Assembly (NCBI GenBank): GCA_002366835.1
Contig: DFBZ01000054.1
Location: forward strand, 1 to 40,419
Length of the DNA: 40,419 nucleotides
Direction: 5' to 3'
Origin: Gammaproteobacteria bacterium UBA3067
Lineage (GTDB): Bacteria; Pseudomonadota; Gammaproteobacteria; Pseudomonadales; UBA3067
Shown here: piece after piece, positions 33,474 through 40,419 of the stretch
Layout of the letters: every line of letters starts with the position of its first letter
Position numbering within the stretch: the stretch's first letter is position 1
The notes under the pieces: model-generated
What the model saw: the letters and a program-made list of their open reading frames with translations, nothing else
Told to the model about the DNA's origin: nothing
The model's database searches: none
Program-made: the position numbers and the translations under genes

Positions 33474-34355
33474 TCAAGCGTTCCCTTGTTTATTTAGTGA
33501 GAGCACGGAAGCGTATACAAAAAAAATGAGGTCGCCGGTAACGGTAATCATTCTTGAAAGCATAATGCATAATAATAATTCAGATTCAGATGTAAGGCCC
33601 TTTAACAATAGAGTTAGGACAGCTTCTCGAATACCAATGCCTGCAGGGGCACCTGGAGTAATAAACCCAGCCAGCCAAGCTAGAACAAACGCTCCACATA
33701 CTACGAGAATAGGTTGATGTATCAGGTTACTTTCTGGGGTGAGGAGATTAAGCAATACCGCGAATAATAAACCAGAGGAAAGTAGAAACAGAGTATACCA
33801 GACGACCGCTTTAGCAATTAACGAACCGAAAACTTGAACAATAAACAACTGAACTACTATTAATGTGAAAAGAAACCCAAGTACCGCAATTCCCTGAGAT
33901 ACTGCCGAATAAAACTGGGGAAGAACTAGAACCCCAAAAAAAACAGCAGTTAATGCGATAAGACCGAGCTCCCAAGCTGAAGACTTTGCCAAAGGCAAAG
34001 CACGAATTCCCGAAGCCATCCCCATTGTCTGCCTACTAGCTAAGTGCATTATATTACCAGGCACATATTTTGCGAGTTGTGTTTGACCGTATATTCGAAT
34101 CGCACTGCGCCAGTGGATAGAATTACCAAAATAAATAAGTAGATTTTTCCATGCTAACGCCAACATAATGTTGGAAGCACCGTATAAAAATGCAAAAAAA
34201 ACGGCTACTAACCAAGTGCTATGGTCAAAGCTTGAGAAATCAATCTGGCCACTATATGCATATAATTTAATTATGACATACACGATACCGGCGAATGCTA
34301 GAGTACCACCCACTATATGCAGTAGGGACTTAATACGTGTATTCATAGAGACCAT
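33474..34355 (-). CDS. Flippase-like integral membrane protein (LPG-synthase TM / UPF0104 type)
   Basis: The 293-residue protein is hydrophobic throughout with about eight membrane segments. It contains the signature of the lysylphosphatidylglycerol-synthase transmembrane (AglD-like) family: RIYGQTQLAKYVPGNIMHL in the first third and GFITPGAPAGIGIREAVLTL near the C-terminus. Related proteins are proposed to flip or help make lipid-linked sugars and often stand beside a polyprenyl-phosphate glycosyltransferase, as here. Its substrate is unknown. The start could also be the ATG at 34346, three codons later. It stands between the methyltransferase and gmd, separated from gmd by 84 bases. Confidence 0.8.
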   Translation of the reverse strand: MVSMNTRIKSLLHIVGGTLAFAGIVYVIIKLYAYSGQIDFSSFDHSTWLVAVFFAFLYGASNIMLALAWKNLLIYFGNSIHWRSAIRIYGQTQLAKYVPGNIMHLASRQTMGMASGIRALPLAKSSAWELGLIALTAVFFGVLVLPQFYSAVSQGIAVLGFLFTLIVVQLFIVQVFGSLIAKAVVWYTLFLLSSGLLFAVLLNLLTPESNLIHQPILVVCGAFVLAWLAGFITPGAPAGIGIREAVLTLLLKGLTSESELLLCIMLSRMITVTGDLIFFVYASVLSLNKQGNA

Positions 34356-34455
34356 CTGCTCTGATAGAAGTAAATACGATTCTAAGGCTGTAACTCCAGC
34401 TGAGCTAGGTCATGCGCAATGTATCGAAGACGTAACTTCTACCAAGGTTATACAG

Positions 34456-35103
34456 TTATATTTGCGATCTTTCTTTTCTTTTACAAAGTATCATTGTCCA
34501 TGGAAAGGGGGTTTTTATCTCTACAATGTCAAAATATTGAGAAACTAACTCTATAAATGCCTTACTTGACCAATGTTGAATATGGCCGGGGGTATTACCT
34601 AGGCTGGATAAATATTTTCCTCTCATTAAATTTAAAGCGCACCAAATAGGTTCTCTAGGAACACTTAGAATCAAATACTCTTCCACAACCCCTTGTAATA
34701 CCGCTAATGCTTCTTCAGGAGATTCGAGGTGCTCCAAGACTTCACAACACACTACCAAGTCTGCACTATCGTTGTCCGGCGTAATGTTGTAAATGCTGCG
34801 TTGGGTGAAAATGGATGGTGACAAGCCGTGCGCAACCGCGTTTTCACGCGCTAGATAAATAACTTGTGACGAAAAGTCACTACCCCGAGCATCGATACTC
34901 TGCTCTTTCCACTTCACTACCCAGTATCCTTCTCCGCATCCGATTTCGTGAATCGAGGATGGGGCAGCTTTATTTACTAGCGTGCTTAAAGAATCATCAA
35001 ACCCACTCATAATCCAGCGCACGATAGGATTTTTTGATCCGTATTTATCATAGGCATTGCCTACTGTAATACCATTTTCCTTGATGCCACCGGCGATTTT
35101 CAT
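34456..35103 (-). CDS. Class I SAM-dependent methyltransferase
   Basis: The 215-residue protein has a Rossmann-like methyltransferase fold. Motif I is SIHEIGCGEGYWVVKW, and motif IV is DLVVCCEVLEHLESPEEAL, in the style of UbiE/COQ5-like small-molecule enzymes. The substrate is not known; by position it could be a lipid-linked sugar or the end of a glycan. Its ATG overlaps the stop of the upstream glycosyltransferase by four bases (ATGA), so the two are translated together and probably act in one pathway. The C-terminal 30 residues are hydrophobic and basic. Confidence 0.85.
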   Translation of the reverse strand: MKIAGGIKENGITVGNAYDKYGSKNPIVRWIMSGFDDSLSTLVNKAAPSSIHEIGCGEGYWVVKWKEQSIDARGSDFSSQVIYLARENAVAHGLSPSIFTQRSIYNITPDNDSADLVVCCEVLEHLESPEEALAVLQGVVEEYLILSVPREPIWCALNLMRGKYLSSLGNTPGHIQHWSSKAFIELVSQYFDIVEIKTPFPWTMILCKRKERSQI

Positions 35104-36080
35104 TTTGAGCTACCTTTGTCCCTTGTCGTACTAATATCTGAGCATGCGGGATGATTGAAATTAATACCGTAACGAGTCTTTTCAAGCAACTCTCGATTTA
35201 CGGCCAGTAAATCCGCCACAAAGGCAATAAGCCCAGTTTGAAATCCCATCCCTAATAAAACACCCGCCAATATGAGGGATTGTGTATGGCCCTCCCCATC
35301 CCCTGTAAAATAAAAATAAAGAAACCTTAGCCCCAATAAAAACCCGAGACTAAACAAGACTGCGGCAATTGACATGAAAAATCGAAAAGGTTTATAAACT
35401 ACGAAAATTCTGAAAATAGTTACAACAGATTTTTTTACATAATTAGGAATGCTAGACACAAGCTTGGAAGGGCGTAAATCTTCATTTGTACGAATCGGTA
35501 CAGATGTTGTCGCAATATTTTTTTGGCCGGCCTGAATAATGGTTTCTAAAGTGTAGGTGTAGTTGTTATAAACATTCAGCTGCTGAGCGCACTCTTTGCT
35601 CATGGCACGGAATCCACTAGGTGCATCGGGGATATCCGTACCACTTGCCTTCCGAACTACCCAGGATCCAAGTTTCTGCAGAAACTTTTTGGTTGGAGAA
35701 AAATGATCTGTTTGGCTGATAGGGCGAGCACCAATCACATATTCGGCTTTGTTCTCTAATATGGGCTGCGTGAGTTTAGGGATATCTGCAGCTTCATACT
35801 GATTGTCCGCATCCGTATTTACAATAACGTCGGCGCCTTGTTTAAGGCACTCCTGAATGCCCGCCATAAATCCTTTTGCTAATCCTTGGTTGTGATTAAA
35901 ATTTACTACATGGTCAACGCCGCATTCTTTGGCGACCTTAACGGTGTCATCTGTACAACCATCGTTAATAATTAACCATTCTACTTCGGTAAAACCAGGC
36001 ACTTCTCGAGGTAGTGAGGAAAGTGCGATAGCTAGCGTTTCTGCCTCGTTGTAGCATGGGATTTGTATGATAAGTTTCAA
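35100..36080 (-). CDS. Family 2 glycosyltransferase with C-terminal membrane segments
   Basis: This is a GT-A enzyme of the polyprenyl-phosphate sugar synthase kind. I place the start at a TTG (36080), giving MKLIIQIPCYNEAETLAIAL; a GGAG ribosome site lies 9 bases upstream. The frame is open from a GTG at 36122, which lacks a ribosome site. WLIINDGCTDDT and NTDADNQYEAADIPKL carry the metal-binding DXD-like residues. After about residue 215 come two or three membrane helices (FFMSIAAVLFSLGFLLGLRF; LILAGVLLGMGFQTGLIAF). It is coupled to the methyltransferase, with the flippase-like gene next. The sugar moved is unknown. Confidence 0.85.
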   Translation of the reverse strand: MKLIIQIPCYNEAETLAIALSSLPREVPGFTEVEWLIINDGCTDDTVKVAKECGVDHVVNFNHNQGLAKGFMAGIQECLKQGADVIVNTDADNQYEAADIPKLTQPILENKAEYVIGARPISQTDHFSPTKKFLQKLGSWVVRKASGTDIPDAPSGFRAMSKECAQQLNVYNNYTYTLETIIQAGQKNIATTSVPIRTNEDLRPSKLVSSIPNYVKKSVVTIFRIFVVYKPFRFFMSIAAVLFSLGFLLGLRFLYFYFTGDGEGHTQSLILAGVLLGMGFQTGLIAFVADLLAVNRELLEKTRYGINFNHPACSDISTTRDKGSSK

Positions 36081-36203
36081 TAGTGAGGTCTCCGAAATAT
36101 TCTCTAATAAAATTAATGTCACGGTAAAGGTGATGGATAAGAATGTAAAGATAGAGCTTAGAGCTGGTAATATTGATCACCTGGCTAGATGGTGATTCGC
36201 CAT

Positions 36204-38279
36204 TTATATCTCTTCTAACTGATCTACATAGATCAAATTGATAGATTTTAAGTCCAGGCCCAAACCTTTTCCTGCCGCTGCATATTTTTGTGTTTCTGGA
36301 TCCCATGTTTTAGATAGGATAGTAATGGAATCAACAGAGAATCTTTCATCTGACTGTAAGGAGAAATTAAACTCATTATCCCTATTTTTAAGAGTACCTA
36401 TTGAACGTTCATTAACAAACACTTCAACTTCTTTGTCGAGATCTCTAGGATAAAAACCTTTCAGTTGGATAACTATAGAAAGTTCGTGTATATCATATAT
36501 GGGAATTTTATCTATGGAATACTTGCCATTCCCGTTCATCCATATCCAGTCTTGTTCTGGTAGGTTTAGCCCGCGTCCGAAACGGTATAGCATATGTGGT
36601 GAAAGTCTAAACGAAAGTTGGGGGTGTTTGTCATAAAGAACGAAATTTCCGGAAAAAGCAAGAGCACTTCTAGGTAACAATGTATCAGTAACGATATATT
36701 GATTTTCATCTAGATCGGGCGCCGCCGAGTGAATATCATTATAGAAACTTGTCCAAAATAAAAGAGAATAGAAAGTAGTATAATCCATACGACTGCTCTT
36801 TGAATAAGGACTGTCTTTCGACTGATTGTTGTTATCCAATAATTCTTCATCGATTATAATTGTTGCATCGCGAATTTTATTTTTATCGAACCAGTAGCCC
36901 ATCGGCGCGTAAAGATTAAATGTGTCGGTCGAAAACTTAATTTGCCTGCTTATTGTAGGAGCAGTAGTTAGTAATAAGCAGGCACTAATACCCACCATCA
37001 CCCATTTTGTCTTATTGCGGGAAAGAGCAATAGTGAATATCGAAATTAGTACCAACAGAAGAATTTTGCTAGTCCATTCGCCAAGATACTGATACACATA
37101 TATTGCGAACGTATTGGGAAATATGTTGTTTTCGACAATAAATAAAAGTGTAGTGGTAACTAATATTATTCCACCTATGTAATAAATATTTTTATTACTA
37201 TTCCTGGCTAGGCTAGAGAAGTTATTGATTCCTATTAGCCCGAAAGTAAAGAATATAGGCGTAATAAAATCTAAATATCTTGAATAGGTTGTTTTGATAT
37301 CCAAGTTATAAAGCACTGAGTTAGCGTGCAAAGTTGTTACTGCGACATTAGCACTGAGAAAAACCAGAAAAAACCCAATTACGTTTTTATAGTTTTGCAT
37401 TTCCTCCTTCTGCATTAAATAGACGATTGCTAGAAACGTTGGAATGAAAAGAGTAGCGACAAAAAAATAGCTTATTTCGCTTAGAAATATATGAGACAAA
37501 TCAATAAATGATGACGCGCTACTAAAAGAGTGTACGATACTTAATAGATAGTCAGACTTTTGGGTAGAATATGAACCGGTGTTAGGGAAGACTATATATT
37601 TAAATATCACATACGTCGTGACTGCTAAAAGAATCGAAATAATATAATTTTTTACCGCGGGGCCTATTTTTCTATCCGCCATAAAAATATTAAATAACGC
37701 GAATGCCAGAAACAAAATAAATAAAAGTATATTTTGAGATCGAATAATTGGAGAAAACCCTACAGCAATCCCCAGCAATGCCCATAGTCCAGCTCTATGC
37801 TTGAACTCCACCTTGGAGAGCAGTAACAATAGCGAAAATATCCCATAAACGACTACTGTATTAAGGGTCTCGCTCATAATTACATAGTTATAAAGAAGAA
37901 ACTGGGGTAGTAGAGATACTAGAAGAGATAAAAATATAGATTTCTTTCTGTTTTCTTTGAAAATATTCCTGAATAAAGTATACGCAAGAAATATTACACT
38001 TGAAGAAATTATTGTATTAATAAAAAGTATCATTTTGTAGGAAAGTGATATCGTTGGCATTAGCATAGCCAAAGCGACCACTAGTGAATACCCTGGTTGA
38101 TGGGAATTGGTTATTTTTTTGAAATCACCCTGTATAACCTTCTCAGCCATTCCGAAATATGACTGCTCATCTGAGAATATCCAAGGTGACTGAAAAAAAT
38201 ACAGTAGAAGGGACTTAATTAGAATAAGTCCTAAGAACAATGATATTAGAATAGAGTAAGTTTTATCTTTAAGTATCAT
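36204..38279 (-). CDS. Large polytopic membrane glycosyltransferase (GT-C type, gtr module third component)
   Basis: The 691-residue protein has about a dozen membrane segments over its first ~430 residues and a soluble C-terminal domain of about 230 residues, presumably periplasmic. The first loop has FSDEQSYFGMAEKVIQGDF with an Asp-Glu pair (residues 37-38) at the place of the catalytic acid of GT-C enzymes, followed by HQPGYSL. Such enzymes use polyprenyl-phosphate sugars. Downstream of GtrB and GtrA on the same strand, it fits the serotype-specific transferase of a gtr cluster, but it is larger than most. Base composition is markedly AT-rich against the core genes, suggesting transfer. 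Confidence 0.72.
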   Translation of the reverse strand: MILKDKTYSILISLFLGLILIKSLLLYFFQSPWIFSDEQSYFGMAEKVIQGDFKKITNSHQPGYSLVVALAMLMPTISLSYKMILFINTIISSSVIFLAYTLFRNIFKENRKKSIFLSLLVSLLPQFLLYNYVIMSETLNTVVVYGIFSLLLLLSKVEFKHRAGLWALLGIAVGFSPIIRSQNILLFILFLAFALFNIFMADRKIGPAVKNYIISILLAVTTYVIFKYIVFPNTGSYSTQKSDYLLSIVHSFSSASSFIDLSHIFLSEISYFFVATLFIPTFLAIVYLMQKEEMQNYKNVIGFFLVFLSANVAVTTLHANSVLYNLDIKTTYSRYLDFITPIFFTFGLIGINNFSSLARNSNKNIYYIGGIILVTTTLLFIVENNIFPNTFAIYVYQYLGEWTSKILLLVLISIFTIALSRNKTKWVMVGISACLLLTTAPTISRQIKFSTDTFNLYAPMGYWFDKNKIRDATIIIDEELLDNNNQSKDSPYSKSSRMDYTTFYSLLFWTSFYNDIHSAAPDLDENQYIVTDTLLPRSALAFSGNFVLYDKHPQLSFRLSPHMLYRFGRGLNLPEQDWIWMNGNGKYSIDKIPIYDIHELSIVIQLKGFYPRDLDKEVEVFVNERSIGTLKNRDNEFNFSLQSDERFSVDSITILSKTWDPETQKYAAAGKGLGLDLKSINLIYVDQLEEI

Positions 38280-38378
38280 GAAAATATTTTCAGCCTTTGG
38301 AATTTAGAATAAATATCGGAGGTTTACTTCAGAGCTATAGTCAAATTTGGTGTAAGGGCCATTTAAGCGACGCCGTGT

Positions 38379-38395
38379 CCACCCCACCCCACCCC
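38379..38395 (-). other. G-rich tandem tract upstream of the GT-C gene
   Basis: On the minus strand the sequence is GGGGTGGGGTGGGGTGG, three copies of a GGGGT unit and a final GG. It lies in the 228-base gap between gtrA and the GT-C gene, about 100 bases before the latter's start. The gap has no gene. Such a tract could form a G-quadruplex in DNA or RNA or slip during replication; both are inference. Confidence 0.5.
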
Positions 38396-38507
38396 ATCTT
38401 TTAATTCTTCGTACGCCGGAACCGACTATACCTCTAGTGAAGATATTTCTACGCATCGCATATAAATAGCGAATAAGGTGTTTTCATGGAATATATTTCT
38501 ATTTGAT

Positions 38508-38909
38508 TCATTTTTGTTTTCCTGAAAAAACCCATGTTTTATAAACAAGGAATGTTAAGAGTGGCGAAATAACAATGACTAAAAATAGCCCAATCAAATA
38601 GTGCCACCCCATATACTCAGCAAATGCCGAAAAAGTGATTGCGAAAAAGAGGCTGCCGGTAGAGGCAATTAGAAACTTTAGATATCCGGATAAATTTGGA
38701 GCTACTCTAAATGTCCAATTGGAGTTCATGAAATATGAAAGAATGTTTGATATAAAAAAAGCAAACGTATTTGCGAGCACGGGGTTTATTGCTAGCAGCT
38801 CAACAAATGAAATCACTGCTGTTGAATGGATAAGCGTATTTATAACGCCTACTGCTGCGAAAATAATCAATGGCTTGTTTTTATCAATAATAAGGGGTGT
38901 CTTAATCAT
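38508..38909 (-). CDS. gtrA: GtrA-family membrane protein (candidate flippase)
   Basis: GtrA proteins are thought to flip undecaprenyl-phosphate-linked sugar across the inner membrane. The 133-residue protein has four membrane segments. The family pattern is visible in FAAVGVINTLIHS near the N-terminus, NTFAFFISNILSYFMNSNWTF in two overlapping parts (NILSYFMNSNWTF is the hallmark), and a C-terminal FLVYKTWVFSGKQK. Its start overlaps the end of gtrB by 8 bases, so the two are translated together. Length is typical. Confidence 0.92.
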   Translation of the reverse strand: MIKTPLIIDKNKPLIIFAAVGVINTLIHSTAVISFVELLAINPVLANTFAFFISNILSYFMNSNWTFRVAPNLSGYLKFLIASTGSLFFAITFSAFAEYMGWHYLIGLFLVIVISPLLTFLVYKTWVFSGKQK

Positions 38910-39864
38910 TTGATCGGTATAACCTTCTTACTATATAGACAGGCCGGTTTTTTACTTCGTTATAGGTTCTCCCTATATACTCACCAAGAACCCCGATTCC
39001 TATAAGTTGCACCCCACCGATAAATAAAACCGTGACCATTATTGATGCAAAACCAGGTGCGTCACTCCCATACATCAGTGTTTTGATTATAAGATATATG
39101 GCGTAAGTAAACGAAAACCCGGAAATCAGAGCGCCAATGTAGCTCCATACTCTTAACGGCGCACTGCTAAAACTGGTAATTCCTTCCAATGCAAAATTCC
39201 ACAGTTGCCAAGTATTAAAGCTAGACTTCCCAGAGAGTCGAGGTTCAACCTCATATTCGATGGTAATTGTTTTAAAACCAACCCAGGCAAATAAGCCTTT
39301 CATAAAGCGTCGACTTTCTTGAAGCCTATTAAGCTCTGTGACAACAGAAATATCCATCATCCTAAAATCTCCAACATCTGCTGGGATTTCAATGTCTGAA
39401 ATTATATTGTGCAATCGATAAAATGCATTTGCAGAACTTCGCTGGATAAAATGATCAGTATCCCTACTTGATCTCTTGGCTAGTATTACTTCATAACCAT
39501 CTTCCCACAGGCGAATCATTTCGAGAATCTTTTCGGGAGGGTGTTGTAAATCTGTATCAATGGTAACAACAATTTGCCCGTTGACATGGTTCAGACCTGC
39601 AGAAAGAGCAGCTTCCTTCCCAAAGTTTCTAGACAAATCTATTACGCATACCCGAGGATATCTGTCGCTCATCTCTATTAGCGTGGGAAGAGTTGCGTCG
39701 CTACTGCCATCATTAACGGCGATAAGCTCGATTATATACTTTGGATTTTTTTGGTCGACGAGAGCGTAGATACGCTCAAAAAACTGGGCAACATTGTCCT
39801 GTTCATTGTAGAAAGGAGCCACGATACTCAGCAGTGTTGGGTGTGAAGTTGAACTGTCTGTCAT
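38902..39864 (-). CDS. gtrB: GtrB-like polyprenyl-phosphate glycosyltransferase (GT2)
   Basis: GtrB transfers a sugar, usually glucose, from a nucleotide donor to undecaprenyl phosphate on the cytoplasmic side. The 320-residue protein has SIVAPFYNEQDNVAQFFERI, AVNDGSSDATL and TIDTDLQHPPEKI, then RNFGKEAALSAGL. Two C-terminal membrane helices (VWSYIGALISGFSFTYAIYL; VLFIGGVQLIGIGVLGEYIG) and the family end GRTYNEVKNRPVYIV follow. It overlaps gtrA by 8 bases. The order B-A-GT-C differs from the classic A-B-C order of phage-borne gtr clusters. Confidence 0.93.
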   Translation of the reverse strand: MTDSSTSHPTLLSIVAPFYNEQDNVAQFFERIYALVDQKNPKYIIELIAVNDGSSDATLPTLIEMSDRYPRVCVIDLSRNFGKEAALSAGLNHVNGQIVVTIDTDLQHPPEKILEMIRLWEDGYEVILAKRSSRDTDHFIQRSSANAFYRLHNIISDIEIPADVGDFRMMDISVVTELNRLQESRRFMKGLFAWVGFKTITIEYEVEPRLSGKSSFNTWQLWNFALEGITSFSSAPLRVWSYIGALISGFSFTYAIYLIIKTLMYGSDAPGFASIMVTVLFIGGVQLIGIGVLGEYIGRTYNEVKNRPVYIVRRLYRSND

Positions 39865-39975
39865 AATTTAAGAATATAGCTTTATATTTAAAGAATGGTT
39901 TAGGGATCTATCAAGATAAATGAATATTATAATAGCCCTGAAAGTAAATTGTGGCTCAGCACTCTATAATTTCGA

Positions 39976-40419
39976 TTAATCTGGTATACATAAAAATAGA
40001 TTACCTAATGGTAGGCATCGTGGGTGTATATCATGAGGGAAATAACCTCTAATTACCTCAGTGCTAGTAAAATCTTTCTGCGCAAAAATAAACGCGGCAG
40101 TTTTAAAGTTAGCACGTTCGATTTCCGACCGAATATCGTCGCATGGGGGTTGATACCTCGCAATATAACCTGTATTCAATGCTAATTTATTTTCTGACGT
40201 ATACTTCATTATTGGCAAAAGTGTGTCATGGGGTGAAGAGTTTTTCGCGCACCTAAATTTTGGATAGAAATAAATAGTTGAAGTTTTTTTATGAAGTAAA
40301 TTCGTTAGAGCCTGATGATCTAAAACTGATGAAGCGGCTCTATTCGAAGTCTTCTTGAGTATCGATATTCTCTCGCCTAAGTCGACTATTTGAAGTAATG
40401 CGAGTAAGAAGATAAATAC
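39976..40419 (-). CDS. C-terminal part of an unidentified, probably membrane-associated protein (runs off the window)
   Basis: One frame is open from the right edge to a TAA at 39976-39978, giving 147 residues with the N-terminus missing. It begins in a hydrophobic stretch (VFIFLLALLQIVDLGERI), probably the last membrane helix. A polar domain with four cysteines follows (KFRCAKN, PPCDDIRSEI, HPRCLPLGNLFLCIPD). A helix followed by a soluble tail recalls large membrane glycosyltransferases of surface-glycan clusters, but I cannot name a family. An internal TTG at 40218 begins only a fragment and is not the true start. It shares strand and AT-rich composition with gtrB, 111 bases away. Confidence 0.6.
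   Translation of the reverse strand, partial: VFIFLLALLQIVDLGERISILKKTSNRAASSVLDHQALTNLLHKKTSTIYFYPKFRCAKNSSPHDTLLPIMKYTSENKLALNTGYIARYQPPCDDIRSEIERANFKTAAFIFAQKDFTSTEVIRGYFPHDIHPRCLPLGNLFLCIPD

Noticed and set aside
1..40419. CRISPR arrays, tRNA or rRNA genes and insertion sequences
   Set aside because: No regular repeat array, tRNA-like fold apart from tmRNA, rRNA signature or transposase-like protein was seen.

Overview
The window comes from a gammaproteobacterium of the Pseudomonas/Cellvibrionales type. It holds the chromosomal replication-origin neighbourhood in an order well known from that group: atpIBEFHAGDC, parAB, rsmG, mnmG, mnmE, yidC, yidD, rnpA, rpmH, then dnaA, dnaN, recF, gyrB. 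Base composition of the core is moderate. No genus is named, because nothing in the window fixes it.

Layout. (1) 1-1130: accessory remnants, namely the tail of an unknown gene, a complete higBA toxin-antitoxin pair with a clear promoter/operator, and a small helix-turn-helix gene broken by a 5-base insertion. These lie directly downstream of the 3' end of ssrA, a classic integration site. (2) 1134-3611: ssrA (tmRNA) and its partner smpB, then a sodium-dependent NSS-family transporter with its own terminator. (3) 3629-6852: glmU-glmS, which make UDP-GlcNAc precursors. (4) 6876-14063: the whole F1Fo ATP synthase operon with promoter, terminator and an internal hairpin between atpA and atpG. (5) 14109-18374: mnmG-rsmG-parA-parB. 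(6) 18375-18823: an AT-rich gap with DnaA boxes. (7) 18824-22853: rpmH-rnpA-yidD-yidC-mnmE, leftward, from a good promoter. (8) 22854-23337: a second AT-rich gap where transcription diverges, the most likely oriC by gene orientation. (9) 23338-29489: dnaA-dnaN-recF-gyrB, rightward, with two parS sites inside recF. (10) 29503-40419: an acyltransferase, then an approximately 10-kb surface-polysaccharide cluster, all leftward and so head-on to replication.

The polysaccharide cluster encodes Gmd and an Rmd-like reductase (GDP-mannose to a GDP-6-deoxyhexose, probably GDP-D-rhamnose), a family 4 glycosyltransferase, a flippase-like membrane protein, a methyltransferase, a membrane-anchored family 2 glycosyltransferase, and a three-part gtr-type module (GtrB, GtrA and a large GT-C membrane enzyme). 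A further membrane-associated gene runs off the right edge. The part right of about 36 kb is visibly richer in A+T than the core, consistent with horizontal acquisition.

How the parts work together: ParA/ParB with the recF parS sites segregate the origin that DnaA fires. SmpB and tmRNA rescue stalled ribosomes. RnpA processes tRNA (and the tmRNA 5' end). YidC/YidD insert membrane proteins, including the ATP synthase c subunit. GlmU/GlmS feed cell-wall and LPS synthesis, to which the right-hand cluster adds surface sugars. I found no CRISPR array, rRNA, tRNA or intact insertion sequence.
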